A DNA stretch of 64,000 nucleotides from Aquipseudomonas alcaligenes MRY13-0052 (GTDB taxonomy: Bacteria > Pseudomonadota > Gammaproteobacteria > Pseudomonadales > Pseudomonadaceae): NCBI GenBank assembly GCA_000474255.1, contig BATO01000007.1, positions 62,001 to 126,000 on the forward strand, in the 5' to 3' direction. The first letter of the stretch is position 1. Each line of letters opens with the position of its first letter. Positions 48,247-55,280 of this stretch are shown piece after piece. Made by a program: the position numbers and the translations under genes. The notes under the pieces were generated by a model. The model saw nothing but the letters and a program-made list of their open reading frames with translations. It searched no databases and was not told where the DNA came from.

Positions 48247-49071
48247 GTGCCCACCTTTACCCGCAACAAACTTCCGGTCGTCGGCAGCCTCGAACTGGTG
48301 GTCGGCAACGTGCTCAAGCTGAAGCTCAACGGCCTGGGGCCGGGCAAGAAGCATTACCGCATCAAGAGCGCCAACACCTGCCTGGAAGTGAAGCAGGACG
48401 CCAACGACCGCCAGAGCGAGCAGAGCATCACCATCAAGGCCCTGCGCGCCTGCCAGTCGGTGCGCGTCGAAGCCTTTTCCGCCGTCGATGACCTGCCCTC
48501 GGGCATCCACGTGGTCATCACCGTGCTGGAAGCGCTGACGCTGCCCGATGGCAAGACCGACGAAGGCTGCCTCGCGCGCCTGTTGCTGGCCGAGTCGGTG
48601 GTGCCGAAGAACGCGGGAGGCCTGGAGGAGGCGCTGTTCTCCATGCAGCTGATGCGCCAGGTGATCGAGAACCGCATGGCGTTCTCCGAACCGAAGCACT
48701 TCGGCAAGCCCGCCAACAAGACCATGACCGGCTTCATCACCGCCCGTGACCCGCTGCAGTTCGAGGGGTTCGGCAACTATCCGGCCATCGGCGCCAAGGA
48801 AGGCAAGATCGACAGCTACCTGCGGTTGGCCAACGATGGCAGCGACCTGCGTTTCTCCTTCGTCCGCCAGCATGTGCAGAACGCGCTGGACGTGGCGGCG
48901 GGCAAGAGTGTCGCCAAGCCCTACAAGCCGCCGGTCTATGGCTGGATGACCGAAGGCAGCGACCCGGGCGGCTACTTCATCAAGGCGGTGGACAAGGGTG
49001 GCCAGACCTTCTTCAGCCTCACCCAGGCCTTTATCGACAACCCCAACAACCCGGGTAAACCGAAGAAATGA
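48247..49071 (+). CDS. SleB/hydrolase_2-like protein, possible effector
   Basis: 274 residues from a GTG at 48247 preceded by AAGGAGA. No signal peptide. The first 95 residues look like a beta-sandwich; the rest resembles cell-wall hydrolases of the SleB fold: LARLLLAES with the candidate catalytic Glu, VIENRM, PLQFEGF, and [10 protein letters not shown] at the end. These are weak matches found by eye. It overlaps by 4 bp the next gene, which encodes an exported protein. A cytoplasmic-looking wall hydrolase paired with a periplasmic partner suggests a type VI effector and immunity pair. No secretion genes are nearby. Confidence 0.6.
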   Translation: MPTFTRNKLPVVGSLELVVGNVLKLKLNGLGPGKKHYRIKSANTCLEVKQDANDRQSEQSITIKALRACQSVRVEAFSAVDDLPSGIHVVITVLEALTLPDGKTDEGCLARLLLAESVVPKNAGGLEEALFSMQLMRQVIENRMAFSEPKHFGKPANKTMTGFITARDPLQFEGFGNYPAIGAKEGKIDSYLRLANDGSDLRFSFVRQHVQNALDVAAGKSVAKPYKPPVYGWMTEGSDPGGYFIKAVDKGGQTFFSLTQAFIDNPNNPGKPKK

Positions 49072-49589
49072 ACAGCTCACGCCTGGCCGGACTCTTCTCC
49101 GGCGCCCTGCTTTTCGTCACCCTCGGTGCCTGCGCGGCCGAGTCCTTCGGCCCGTCGATCTACACCGGCCAGGTGGCGCGTTTCGACATCGCCGAGGACA
49201 AGGCCTTCGCCGACCCCGAGCAGGACATGCGCTACCTGCTGGTGCAGGCCAAGCGCAACGACAGCGCCAACCACTTCTGCGTGGTCGGCTACCAGTGGCC
49301 GGATGGCAAGCGCAAGGCGGCGGTGCATTGGCAGGAAGGCCAGCGCATCGTCCTGTGGACCGGCAAATCCGGCGTGAGCGATGCGTTCAAGTACGCCGAC
49401 TCCATGGCCATGGCCAACAGCGTGGACCTCAAGGACGGCCTGGTGGACACCGACGAGCAGCGCTTCGGCAGCAGCTTCCTGCAACTGCGCTCCTCGGCCG
49501 AGGGCACCCTCGCCGACTGCAAGGCCCACGGCCGCCAATACCTGATCGAGCCCTTCACCCCGCCGAGCGAGTCCGACGAGGACGAGTAG
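49068..49589 (+). CDS. Exported hypothetical protein, possible immunity partner
   Basis: 173 residues, start ATG overlapping the previous stop (ATGA). N-terminal signal [20 protein letters not shown] followed by ACAAES, which could be a lipobox or an ordinary cleavage site. The mature part has two cysteines (HFCVVGY and LADCKAH) and an acidic tail. No domain recognised. Translational coupling to the SleB-like gene suggests that it neutralises or assists that protein in the periplasm; this is inference. Confidence 0.65.
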   Translation: MNSSRLAGLFSGALLFVTLGACAAESFGPSIYTGQVARFDIAEDKAFADPEQDMRYLLVQAKRNDSANHFCVVGYQWPDGKRKAAVHWQEGQRIVLWTGKSGVSDAFKYADSMAMANSVDLKDGLVDTDEQRFGSSFLQLRSSAEGTLADCKAHGRQYLIEPFTPPSESDEDE

Positions 49590-49633
49590 GGCTTTCCGAC
49601 GAAAACCGGCTGGCGCAGGACGCTGTAAGAATA

Positions 49634-49653
49634 TACTGTTCATGCATACAGTA
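49634..49653. promoter_or_regulatory. LexA (SOS) box before the radical SAM gene
   Basis: TACTGTTCATGCATACAGTA contains CTGT-N8-ACAG and matches the gammaproteobacterial LexA operator closely. A -10-like TATACT (49632-49637) overlaps it, so LexA would block the promoter. It lies 19 bp upstream of the radical SAM start. I recall the P. aeruginosa orthologue (PA0069) being in the LexA regulon. Confidence 0.88.
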
Positions 49654-49899
49654 TTTTCCGGAGCGCCTCGCCATGTCCGTCACCCTCCCGCCCCGTGGCC
49701 GGGGCACCGGCAGCAACCCGTTCAACCGTTTCGCCCCGACCCTCTCGGTGGCCGAGGACGACGGCTGGTACCAGGAGGTGCCGCCAACCCGCGCCACCGA
49801 AGTGCGCATCGAGACGGCCAAGAGCATCATCGCCCGCAACCAGTCGCCCGACCTGCCCTTCGACCGCTCGATAAACCCCTATCGCGGCTGTGAACACGG

Positions 49900-49902
49900 C
49901 TG
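49900..49902. other. attL: left junction of the element (CTG core)
   Basis: Host sequence GAACACGG meets element sequence GGATATGCTC at a CTG shared with the right junction (55278-55280). Symmetry of the rebuilt attP places the crossover dinucleotide at TG (49901-49902). The element arm TGCTCTGTAAAAGGTTCC lies at 49907-49924. Confidence 0.85.
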
Positions 49903-49906
49903 GATA

Positions 49907-49924
49907 TGCTCTGTAAAAGGTTCC
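49907..49924. repeat. attP arm, left half of the dyad
   Basis: TGCTCTGTAAAAGGTTCC is the inverted partner of the right arm at 55257-55274 (14 of 18 positions match). In the excised circle the two arms flank a 10-bp spacer with TG at its centre, the expected layout for binding a serine-integrase dimer. Confidence 0.8.
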
Positions 49925-50002
49925 GCCGTCATAATCTTATGGCTTTAATGCATAACGCCGCTATAGTATCAAGTCACTACATCGAATAAATAAGGAGTAG
50001 TG

Positions 50003-50362
50003 ATGTTGTGGTTTTATGGAAGAAAAAGAAATTACATTGAACTAATAGGCTTGAAGTTAAGCAAAGAGTTCAAAATTGAGCCTGATGAAAGCCAAGGCTT
50101 CCCGAGTGCAGTAAAGTATTCCAAATTAATCGAAGCCTCTTGGGCTTCAAAAATGAACGCAGACGAAGCGGCAATGCAAATTGCGGTTTCTTATTTCTTG
50201 TATCTCTGTAAGGGCGGGTCTTTTGTTGATGCGTCTGAAATTCTCTTGCGAATAGAAAATATAGTAGGCTATGAAGTCCCAAGAAATTTGATTAGGGAAG
50301 AATATTGGTTAGAATTTTCTAATGCCATAATCGAAGGGCGGCAGATACTCGGAATAAAATAA
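50003..50362 (+). CDS. Unknown 119-residue protein of the element
   Basis: Begins MLWFYGRKRNYIELIGLKLS with AAGGAG 5 bases upstream. The protein is mixed-charge, mainly helical (DEAAMQIAVSYFLYLCKGG in the middle) with no signal peptide or membrane helix. I recognise no family. It is the only element gene pointing rightward, so the host SOS promoter upstream could read into it. Palindromes follow its stop codon. It could be a cargo, regulatory or excision-directing protein; none of these is supported by homology. Confidence 0.7.
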   Translation: MLWFYGRKRNYIELIGLKLSKEFKIEPDESQGFPSAVKYSKLIEASWASKMNADEAAMQIAVSYFLYLCKGGSFVDASEILLRIENIVGYEVPRNLIREEYWLEFSNAIIEGRQILGIK

Positions 50363-50371
50363 AAGGTCGTT

Positions 50372-50393
50372 TTGAACGGTTGAACTTGTTCAA
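50372..50393. repeat. TTGAAC direct and inverted repeats
   Basis: TTGAAC at 50372-50377 and 50380-50385, then the inverse GTTCAA at 50388-50393, just after the small gene. Could bind a regulator. Confidence 0.45.
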
Positions 50394-50405
50394 GTGTGAA
50401 AAATG

Positions 50406-50451
50406 ACCAGAAAGAGAAAAGAGTACCGAGCAATTGCTCGGTTGTTCTGGT
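50406..50451. repeat. Nested palindrome after the small gene
   Basis: A perfect 18-bp palindrome ACCGAGCAATTGCTCGGT (50425-50442) lies inside an outer inverted repeat ACCAGAA (50406-50412) / TTCTGGT (50445-50451). As DNA it looks like a dimer-binding operator; as RNA it would fold into a long hairpin with no T-tail. Confidence 0.65.
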
Positions 50452-50902
50452 GGTAAAAGAGCGGAAAAAGAAAATTAAGGTCGGACGCTATTTAGTGATT
50501 TTCGTCGAACGATAAAAATATTTTCATTTACCTATTGACAACGATTTTTGCTGTTTTTAAGCCAAAATTCGAAGGTCGGAAAAATGGAAATATCAAAAAT
50601 TTGAGATAAAAATATATAAAAAATGATATGCACTTTTTTAGTGCATTCACGGAAATGGGTCAAAATTGAGCGATTTATTTTTCTTCGTATATTAGTAAGC
50701 AGAAATAAAAACCACGCTAAAAACGCCATTTTTTAAAGGCGTGAAAAATCAAGGTTTACGATTTTTTAGGGCAAGAAATCAACATCATCACATCAATCAA
50801 AAATAAGCCATTTTAAGGCGTATTCTTGTTTTTGATACCCAAAGCACCAAGCCAATGCTAATCGCTCGATTATGGGCAGTTTTTGGAGGTTTTAGAGGGT
50901 AT

Positions 50903-50987
50903 TGCTTGGTGTATGTGTGTTGGTATGGGTTTGCGGGGGTGTGATGCGTGTATATATGTGTGTGTCGTGTGTGTATGCGTGTCTTGA
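50903..50987. other. GT-rich tract
   Basis: About 85 bases of top strand made almost only of G and T, with many TGTG runs (GTATGTGTGTTGGTATGGG). Strong strand asymmetry of this kind is unusual in the window. It precedes the hairpin cluster. Confidence 0.6.
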
Positions 50988-51005
50988 AAACCCTAGGGGG
51001 TTTTC
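50986..51005. repeat. Hairpin GAAAACCC/GGGTTTTC
   Basis: Perfect 8-bp stem with a 4-base TAGG loop, directly after the GT-rich tract. Confidence 0.6.
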
Positions 51006-51017
51006 GCTTTAAGCTTT

Positions 51018-51320
51018 GCAGCTTCACCTGCTTTTTATTCTTTCAGAACAAAAAACAGGTAAAGCTGCTTCTCCCTAGCAAAATCAGTAAAAAAGAACTG
51101 AATTTAATGCTCGGTTTTCGCTTTACCTATTTTTCAAAACAGGGTCTAAGTCGGCGATACTACCTCTTAGACTTTGAACACTTAGTACCTATATCGCGGC
51201 ACTTGGAACCCTGTTCAACATCTTTCGATGGCTTGCGGGTTGCCACTTTCCAATCCCCCTTTCTAGTGGCTTCGCTTTCACAATGGACTAACTCAGGCTT
51301 TCCAACATTGCGAAAGGCGT
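51018..51320. ncRNA. Candidate structured non-coding RNA region
   Basis: Several consecutive stems can be drawn: a long hairpin GCAGCTTCACCTG (51018-51030) with CAGGTAAAGCTGC (51056-51068), extended inward by TTTTT/AAAAA; an outer stem AACAGGGT (51138) with ACCCTGTT (51208) enclosing GCGATA (51154) with TATCGC (51192); and CGCTTTCACAATG (51273) with CATTGCGAAAGGCG (51306), one mismatch and one bulge. An open frame of 124 codons on the plus strand passes through but looks non-coding. Strand of transcription and family unknown. Confidence 0.4.
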
Positions 51321-51433
51321 GAATACTGAATTTATAATCATGATGAGGTTTTGTCGGCAGGGTCTTGAAATGGTAATATTATATGTTATAACTATATATA
51401 CCAGTTGAAACTGCCGCTATCAGTATCAACGCC

Positions 51434-51464
51434 GAACCCTAAATGCTAACTACATTTGGGGTTC
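51434..51464. repeat. Hairpin downstream of the relaxase gene
   Basis: GAACCCTAAATG and CATTTGGGGTTC pair over 12 bp with one T-G wobble and a 7-base loop, 40 bp beyond the relaxase stop. No T-tail, so terminator function is uncertain. Confidence 0.55.
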
Positions 51465-51503
51465 ACTTATAATTATGGTATCACTTTAATATTTAAAGTC
51501 AAA

Positions 51504-53390
51504 TTAGTAGGCGTTTGGTCTTCTTCTCTTTCTTGCTTTTGCTGCTTCTGCTTTTTCTTCTGCATCAAACTCTATTACTTGGGTGCTTGTTAATTTATCG
51601 CTGCACCATAGTTTTATATTGTCTTTAATGTCTGGTTTAACTTTATTGAAATCAAGCCCTTTATCTTGCATATTGGCTTCCCAATGGAATAAAAAGTCCT
51701 TCCTCATTTCTTTGCCATAGTGTTTTACTGTATCAATTATTTCTTCCTTCATTATTTTATAGTCAAGTTCGCTAGAATTACCAATCCTTATATCTCTTAC
51801 CATCTTATCCATACGGCTGTCTAATTTTGCGATATTTACGCTTAACTTATTGTTTATAGTTTCATTGATATGTTGAAGTCTTTTATTACTTTTGTTCAAC
51901 TTTTCATTTTCAGCCATAGCATTTTTATTTTTCTCTTCGGCTTTTTTAAGTTTGGCAAGTTCCGATGAGATATCTTCTTTGACTGTTTTTAATTCGGCAT
52001 CTTTTTGGGTTAGTGTTTTGTTTAGTTCACTAACTGCTATTCTCTTGCTGGATATTGCATTATTAAGATTTAAGATGCTTTCATTATTGTTTGATATTTT
52101 GGTTTTTTGCTCTTGCAAAACCTGATTAGACTTTTTGATTTCAGCATCTTTTGCTTTTTGCTCTTCAATCTTTTCATTAAGAGCATTTATCAATTCCGAT
52201 TGTTTGCTTTCATATTTTTCAATCAGTGCTTCTTTGTTTTCGATTAACTCGTTTTTCTGTTCAAGTTCCATATTGCTTTCTTGTATTTGCTTCATCAAAT
52301 CATCAATTTGTTTTGTATAATAATTAAATGCCCTTTCGCTTTTTGGTTTTTTTGCTTGCTCTTCAATAATTCGCATTCTTGATTTTTGTTCTTCATTTTT
52401 AGGTAGGAATTTGGCTTTTAATCCATACTCCAATGCCATTTTATTAAAGTGCTCATAAAATGCCTTTTGTAATATGCTGGACTTCCAAGATTGTCTTTCT
52501 TCAATATATCGTTTTCTCTGTCTTTCTTCTGTTCTATTAGGTATTTTGAAGTCTTCAAGAACAGGAGGTCTTTCAAGCCCAAGTATTTCTTTATGAGTTT
52601 CGTAGTAATTTAAAGCGAACTCTTGTTCTTGCTCGTTAAAGTCATATTTCTTTGTTTTCGAGTTTTCAAGGTCAATGAATATGTGCGAGTGGTTAGATGT
52701 CTCATCTAAATGCTCAACGGCAAGAATTATTTCATTATTTGGAAAGTTCTCTTTATAGAATGTATATAGTGCTCTCTGGGTTAGTTTTGTATATTCTTCC
52801 GTTATTGGTAAATTGTTGGTTGATGGTATTGTTAAGAAAACCTCTTTTATTCTGTTGGTATTGTCCGAAACTGCTCTATTAGGCATTGTTGTTTCAATTT
52901 CTTTTTTCTTATCTATATAGTTGCCTAATAACTCAATTCTTTGGTTAATTCTCTTTATTCCGTGCTCATTTAAAAGTGAAGAGTATTCATCAGGAATAAA
53001 TTCACTTTTCAACTCCATAGCAGATTCAACATAATTGGATATTGAATCCACATCTGTTTCTTTTAGGAATTTATTAAGTTTGGACTTTAACTTGCGGAGT
53101 TTTTCTTTTTCGCCAGCAATATCTTGTGATGCTGCTGTATCTCTTATTTTTGTTTGTAAGAAGTCTTGAAATTCTACATGTATAGACTTGGCAAGTTCTG
53201 GTGTTAAATCTTGCCTGATACCTTTGAATGTAATCTTATTATTGAATTGAGCGTTTGGGTTACGCTCAAAGTCATCATATTCATTTTGGTCTAATCGTAA
53301 AGAATGAAGCATTGAACTATTCAGCCCATTAAGGTTTGAATAGTTTTGGTCTCTTTTAGTTAGCGTAATAGTCTGTAAATTATCATTCAT
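51504..53390 (-). CDS. MobV-like relaxase with long coiled coil
   Basis: 628 residues from ATG 53390, chosen for the AGAGGA site 5 bases upstream; the frame stays open further upstream only across the inverted repeat at 53441-53498. The key signature is HLDETSNHSH at 227-236, the exact HxDE-x3-HxH spacing of the MobV/Pre relaxase metal site. An HSLR at 29-32 resembles the N-terminal MobV motif. Residues about 360-520 form a Lys/Glu-rich coiled coil (QIDDLMKQIQESNMELEQKN onward). MobV relaxases nick oriT and mobilise small elements using a helper conjugation system. Lys-, Asn- and Ile-rich codon use is foreign to the host. Confidence 0.72.
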   Translation of the reverse strand: MNDNLQTITLTKRDQNYSNLNGLNSSMLHSLRLDQNEYDDFERNPNAQFNNKITFKGIRQDLTPELAKSIHVEFQDFLQTKIRDTAASQDIAGEKEKLRKLKSKLNKFLKETDVDSISNYVESAMELKSEFIPDEYSSLLNEHGIKRINQRIELLGNYIDKKKEIETTMPNRAVSDNTNRIKEVFLTIPSTNNLPITEEYTKLTQRALYTFYKENFPNNEIILAVEHLDETSNHSHIFIDLENSKTKKYDFNEQEQEFALNYYETHKEILGLERPPVLEDFKIPNRTEERQRKRYIEERQSWKSSILQKAFYEHFNKMALEYGLKAKFLPKNEEQKSRMRIIEEQAKKPKSERAFNYYTKQIDDLMKQIQESNMELEQKNELIENKEALIEKYESKQSELINALNEKIEEQKAKDAEIKKSNQVLQEQKTKISNNNESILNLNNAISSKRIAVSELNKTLTQKDAELKTVKEDISSELAKLKKAEEKNKNAMAENEKLNKSNKRLQHINETINNKLSVNIAKLDSRMDKMVRDIRIGNSSELDYKIMKEEIIDTVKHYGKEMRKDFLFHWEANMQDKGLDFNKVKPDIKDNIKLWCSDKLTSTQVIEFDAEEKAEAAKARKRRRPNAY

Positions 53391-53440
53391 AGTATCCTCT
53401 TGTGGCTGTTGATTTTTTGCTTCTGCCATTCCGGCCAGGA

Positions 53441-53498
53441 ACCTGCGTATACCGTCACTTTTTTGCGTAGCAAAAATGGGACTGTATACATAGCAGGT
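53441..53498. promoter_or_regulatory. Three-part nested inverted repeat, oriT or promoter-operator candidate
   Basis: ACCTGC-GTATAC-(6)-TTTTTTGC-GTA-GCAAAAA-(7)-GTATAC-(3)-GCAGGT: three concentric inverted repeats over 58 bp, 51 bp upstream of the relaxase start. MobV-type oriT sites are dyads located just upstream of mob, which fits. A repressor site for mob is the alternative. Confidence 0.6.
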
Positions 53499-53586
53499 AT
53501 ATATAAGTGGCTTACTTTTATATATGTCCTCTAATTCATTAAACCACACATTAAAATGTTTTCAAGAGTGTATAGCACGCATAAAA

Positions 53587-53608
53587 AAAGCCACTGAAAA
53601 GTGGCTTT
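53587..53608 (-). terminator. Terminator of the serine recombinase gene
   Basis: AAAGCCAC / GTGGCTTT with a 6-base loop, 15 bp beyond the recombinase stop; read on the minus strand it ends in a run of seven T. It isolates recombinase expression from the relaxase gene. Confidence 0.85.
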
Positions 53609-53623
53609 GCTAAAACTGGTAAA

Positions 53624-55234
53624 TTAAGGTTGGGGATTAGTCTTATTTGCTATTGATTTGACTACGCTAGCCCAAGAATTTTCAATTTCATCTTTGTTGT
53701 ATTCATTTGCCAATTCATCATTAAGAATGTGCCTGATTACGCAATTTGAAAATTCTACATGTAGAATGTCATTCAAGTAATCAATCTGGATTTTCTTGAT
53801 GATGTTTTTTAGTTCATTATTATATTGAACTCTTTTTTCAACTGCTTCTTGTGATTTGTCATAGATGATTTTTTCAATGTCAATTCCCTTTAAATCATAG
53901 AATGACCTAAATGAAGAAATAATCTTGTCGAGTTCTTTGTTTTTGATTTCAATTTCATCATCATATTTTATGATGCTGTTTTCTAAATCAACAATAATCT
54001 CATTGTATGTTTCTGGAATGGTTTCACCTTCCATAATCATCTTTTTGATTTGAGATTTAAAATCATCAAGACGATTAGAGATTTTGGTTTTTTGGTTCTC
54101 CAATTTCATCAATTCATTTTTTATTTCATCGGCATTGGTATTTTCTTCTAATAGGGTTCCAATGTTGATGCCATTGGTGAATTTAAAAAAGCGGCTGAAT
54201 ACTTTTTTACCTCTAATTGACTGCTGGCCTTTTAAACCACATTTGCCTGTCATCGAGTTTGTGCAAATGAAATAATCTCTTTCGCCTTTGTTCATGTAGC
54301 GAATAGTTCCGCCACAAAAACGGCAAAAAATTAAATCACGGAAAACATTATATCTTTGGGCTGAATATCTACCTGAAAATGGTTTCCTTGATGTGATGAC
54401 GGATTGAACCTTTAAAAACAAATCTTCATCTATTACCTGCGGGTAATAATCTGGAATGGGATTTCCTTCATCTTTTCTAATGAGCCGACCATTTTCGTTG
54501 TAATGAATTTTTTGCGGCTGATGCTCACCAATTAACTTTCTATTGCTCAATAGATATTGAGCCTGATGAATAGCCAATTTTTCACCGTATAAGGTGTTAT
54601 ATTCTTTAGTTGCTTCTTGTAGACCTTTGGAAAGGGAAAGCCTGAAAAGTGTTCTTATTCTGTCTATTTTTACTTCATCAATGATGAATGTGTTGTTTTC
54701 TACTTTTAACCAAGTAGGAACTTTTTTAGTGACGATTTCACCATTGTGCATCTTATCTCTGTTGAGTTTCCAAGCCTTGCTTGAAAAATCGCTTTTACGC
54801 TGACTTTCTGCATTAGCCCTTTCAAATTCAACAAGAGCAGTAATCCAATCACCAAAATCTAAATTATCGGCGTCATAAACCTTGTTTTTATCAAGAATGA
54901 CTATTTTGATGCCTGAAAATAGAAGATCCGTAAAAATCTTATTACTGCGAACGATTTTGTCTCTTGAAAGGCGATCAAAGTTTTCGATCAATAAATAAGA
55001 ACCTTTCTCAATTTCTCCTTTCCTTACCTCTTTGAGAAACTGACCTAAAACACCTTCTGATCCTGCGTGTTTACTGTGGAAAGCACTCGTTCCGGCGTCT
55101 TCAAGGTGTCGATCCACTTCCAAGCCGTGCTTGGCTACAAAAGCCTCTATAAGCCCATTTTGGCGGGTTCTCGTTGATCCATCTTCCTGGCGGGTAGATG
55201 AGAAACGAACATAAGGAAAGCACTTTTTGGTCAT
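53624..55234 (-). CDS. Large serine recombinase (integrase)
   Basis: 536 residues. Resolvase domain at about 5-150: YVRFSSTRQ with nucleophile Ser12, LIENFDRLSRD near 82-92 with the conserved catalytic Arg. A Recombinase domain (PF07508 type) follows (about 160-290), then a zinc ribbon with Cys pairs FCRFCGG ... CTNSMTGKC near 306-336, and a C-terminal coiled coil (about 370-450) that regulates synapsis. It catalyses attP x attB recombination through a 2-bp core. The start codon is 23 bp from the attR-side arm and transcription runs into the element, the usual position. It is the enzyme expected to have inserted this element. Confidence 0.95.
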   Translation of the reverse strand: MTKKCFPYVRFSSTRQEDGSTRTRQNGLIEAFVAKHGLEVDRHLEDAGTSAFHSKHAGSEGVLGQFLKEVRKGEIEKGSYLLIENFDRLSRDKIVRSNKIFTDLLFSGIKIVILDKNKVYDADNLDFGDWITALVEFERANAESQRKSDFSSKAWKLNRDKMHNGEIVTKKVPTWLKVENNTFIIDEVKIDRIRTLFRLSLSKGLQEATKEYNTLYGEKLAIHQAQYLLSNRKLIGEHQPQKIHYNENGRLIRKDEGNPIPDYYPQVIDEDLFLKVQSVITSRKPFSGRYSAQRYNVFRDLIFCRFCGGTIRYMNKGERDYFICTNSMTGKCGLKGQQSIRGKKVFSRFFKFTNGINIGTLLEENTNADEIKNELMKLENQKTKISNRLDDFKSQIKKMIMEGETIPETYNEIIVDLENSIIKYDDEIEIKNKELDKIISSFRSFYDLKGIDIEKIIYDKSQEAVEKRVQYNNELKNIIKKIQIDYLNDILHVEFSNCVIRHILNDELANEYNKDEIENSWASVVKSIANKTNPQP

Positions 55235-55256
55235 CTTTTAACCAATCTTGGAGAGT

Positions 55257-55274
55257 GGAACCAATAACATAGCA
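55257..55274. repeat. attP arm, right half of the dyad
   Basis: GGAACCAATAACATAGCA, inverted partner of 49907-49924; GGAACC and AGCA at its two ends match the other arm exactly. Confidence 0.8.
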
Positions 55275-55277
55275 CGT

Positions 55278-55280
55278 CTG
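55278..55280. other. attR: right junction of the element (CTG core)
   Basis: Element sequence AGCACGT meets host CTGCATCTACTGC. The TG at 55279-55280 is the first two bases of the second Cys codon of the Fe-S motif. Confidence 0.85.

Larger units (their letters stand above)
49673..49948 (+). pseudogene. PA0069-family radical SAM protein, 5' fragment cut by element insertion
   Basis: The native frame runs from ATG 49673 (GGAG 9 bases upstream) for 76 residues to YRGCEHG at the att core, then continues into element DNA for 15 foreign residues and stops at 49948. It keeps only the first Cys of the CX3CX2C motif; the second is replaced by Trp (TGG). The intact gene, regained by joining 49900 to 55279, would encode about 352 residues and resembles spore-photoproduct-lyase-like radical SAM proteins. 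Product is therefore inactive here unless the element excises. Confidence 0.93.
50363..51503. other. Non-coding, dyad-rich interior of the element
   Basis: No convincing gene in 1.1 kb. Left to right: TTGAAC repeats (50372-50393), a nested palindrome (50406-50451), very AT-rich DNA with two small CGCC...GGCG dyads, an 85-base GT-rich tract (50903-50987), then several hairpins (50986-51320) and a hairpin after the relaxase gene (51434-51464). The stretch 51018-51320 is less AT-rich than its surroundings, as structured RNA genes often are in AT-rich DNA. Regulatory, replicative or RNA roles are all possible. Confidence 0.5.
49901..55279. mobile_element. Integrative mobilizable element with large serine recombinase, about 5.4 kb
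   Basis: A sharply AT-rich block within GC-rich Pseudomonas DNA, from the TG core at 49901 to the one at 55279 (5,378 bp). It interrupts a single gene and joining its flanks restores the frame exactly. It contains a large serine recombinase at the right end (53624-55234), a MobV-like relaxase (51504-53390), one unknown small gene (50003-50362), a nested inverted repeat that could be oriT, and 1.1 kb of dyad-rich non-coding DNA. There is no replication, conjugation-pore or transposase gene, so transfer would rely on a helper. Confidence 0.88.

Noticed and set aside
48119-49589. Type VI secretion genes near the possible effector pair
   Set aside because: None of the adjacent genes encodes VgrG, Hcp, PAAR or Tss proteins, so a secretion locus cannot be claimed here.
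50903-50987. CRISPR array or microsatellite in the GT-rich tract
   Set aside because: No regular repeat-spacer units and no cas genes; TG runs are irregular.
50948-51322. Open frame of 124 codons on the plus strand inside the element
   Set aside because: No ribosome site, atypical composition, and it covers the hairpins of the candidate RNA region; I see no supporting motif.
50363-51503. Retron, group II intron or IS200/IS605-type element in the non-coding part
   Set aside because: No reverse transcriptase, maturase, transposase or TnpB/IscB gene is present in the element.
53391-53549. N-terminal extension of the relaxase
   Set aside because: It would translate through the triple nested inverted repeat; the ATG at 53390 has a good ribosome site and gives a normal start.
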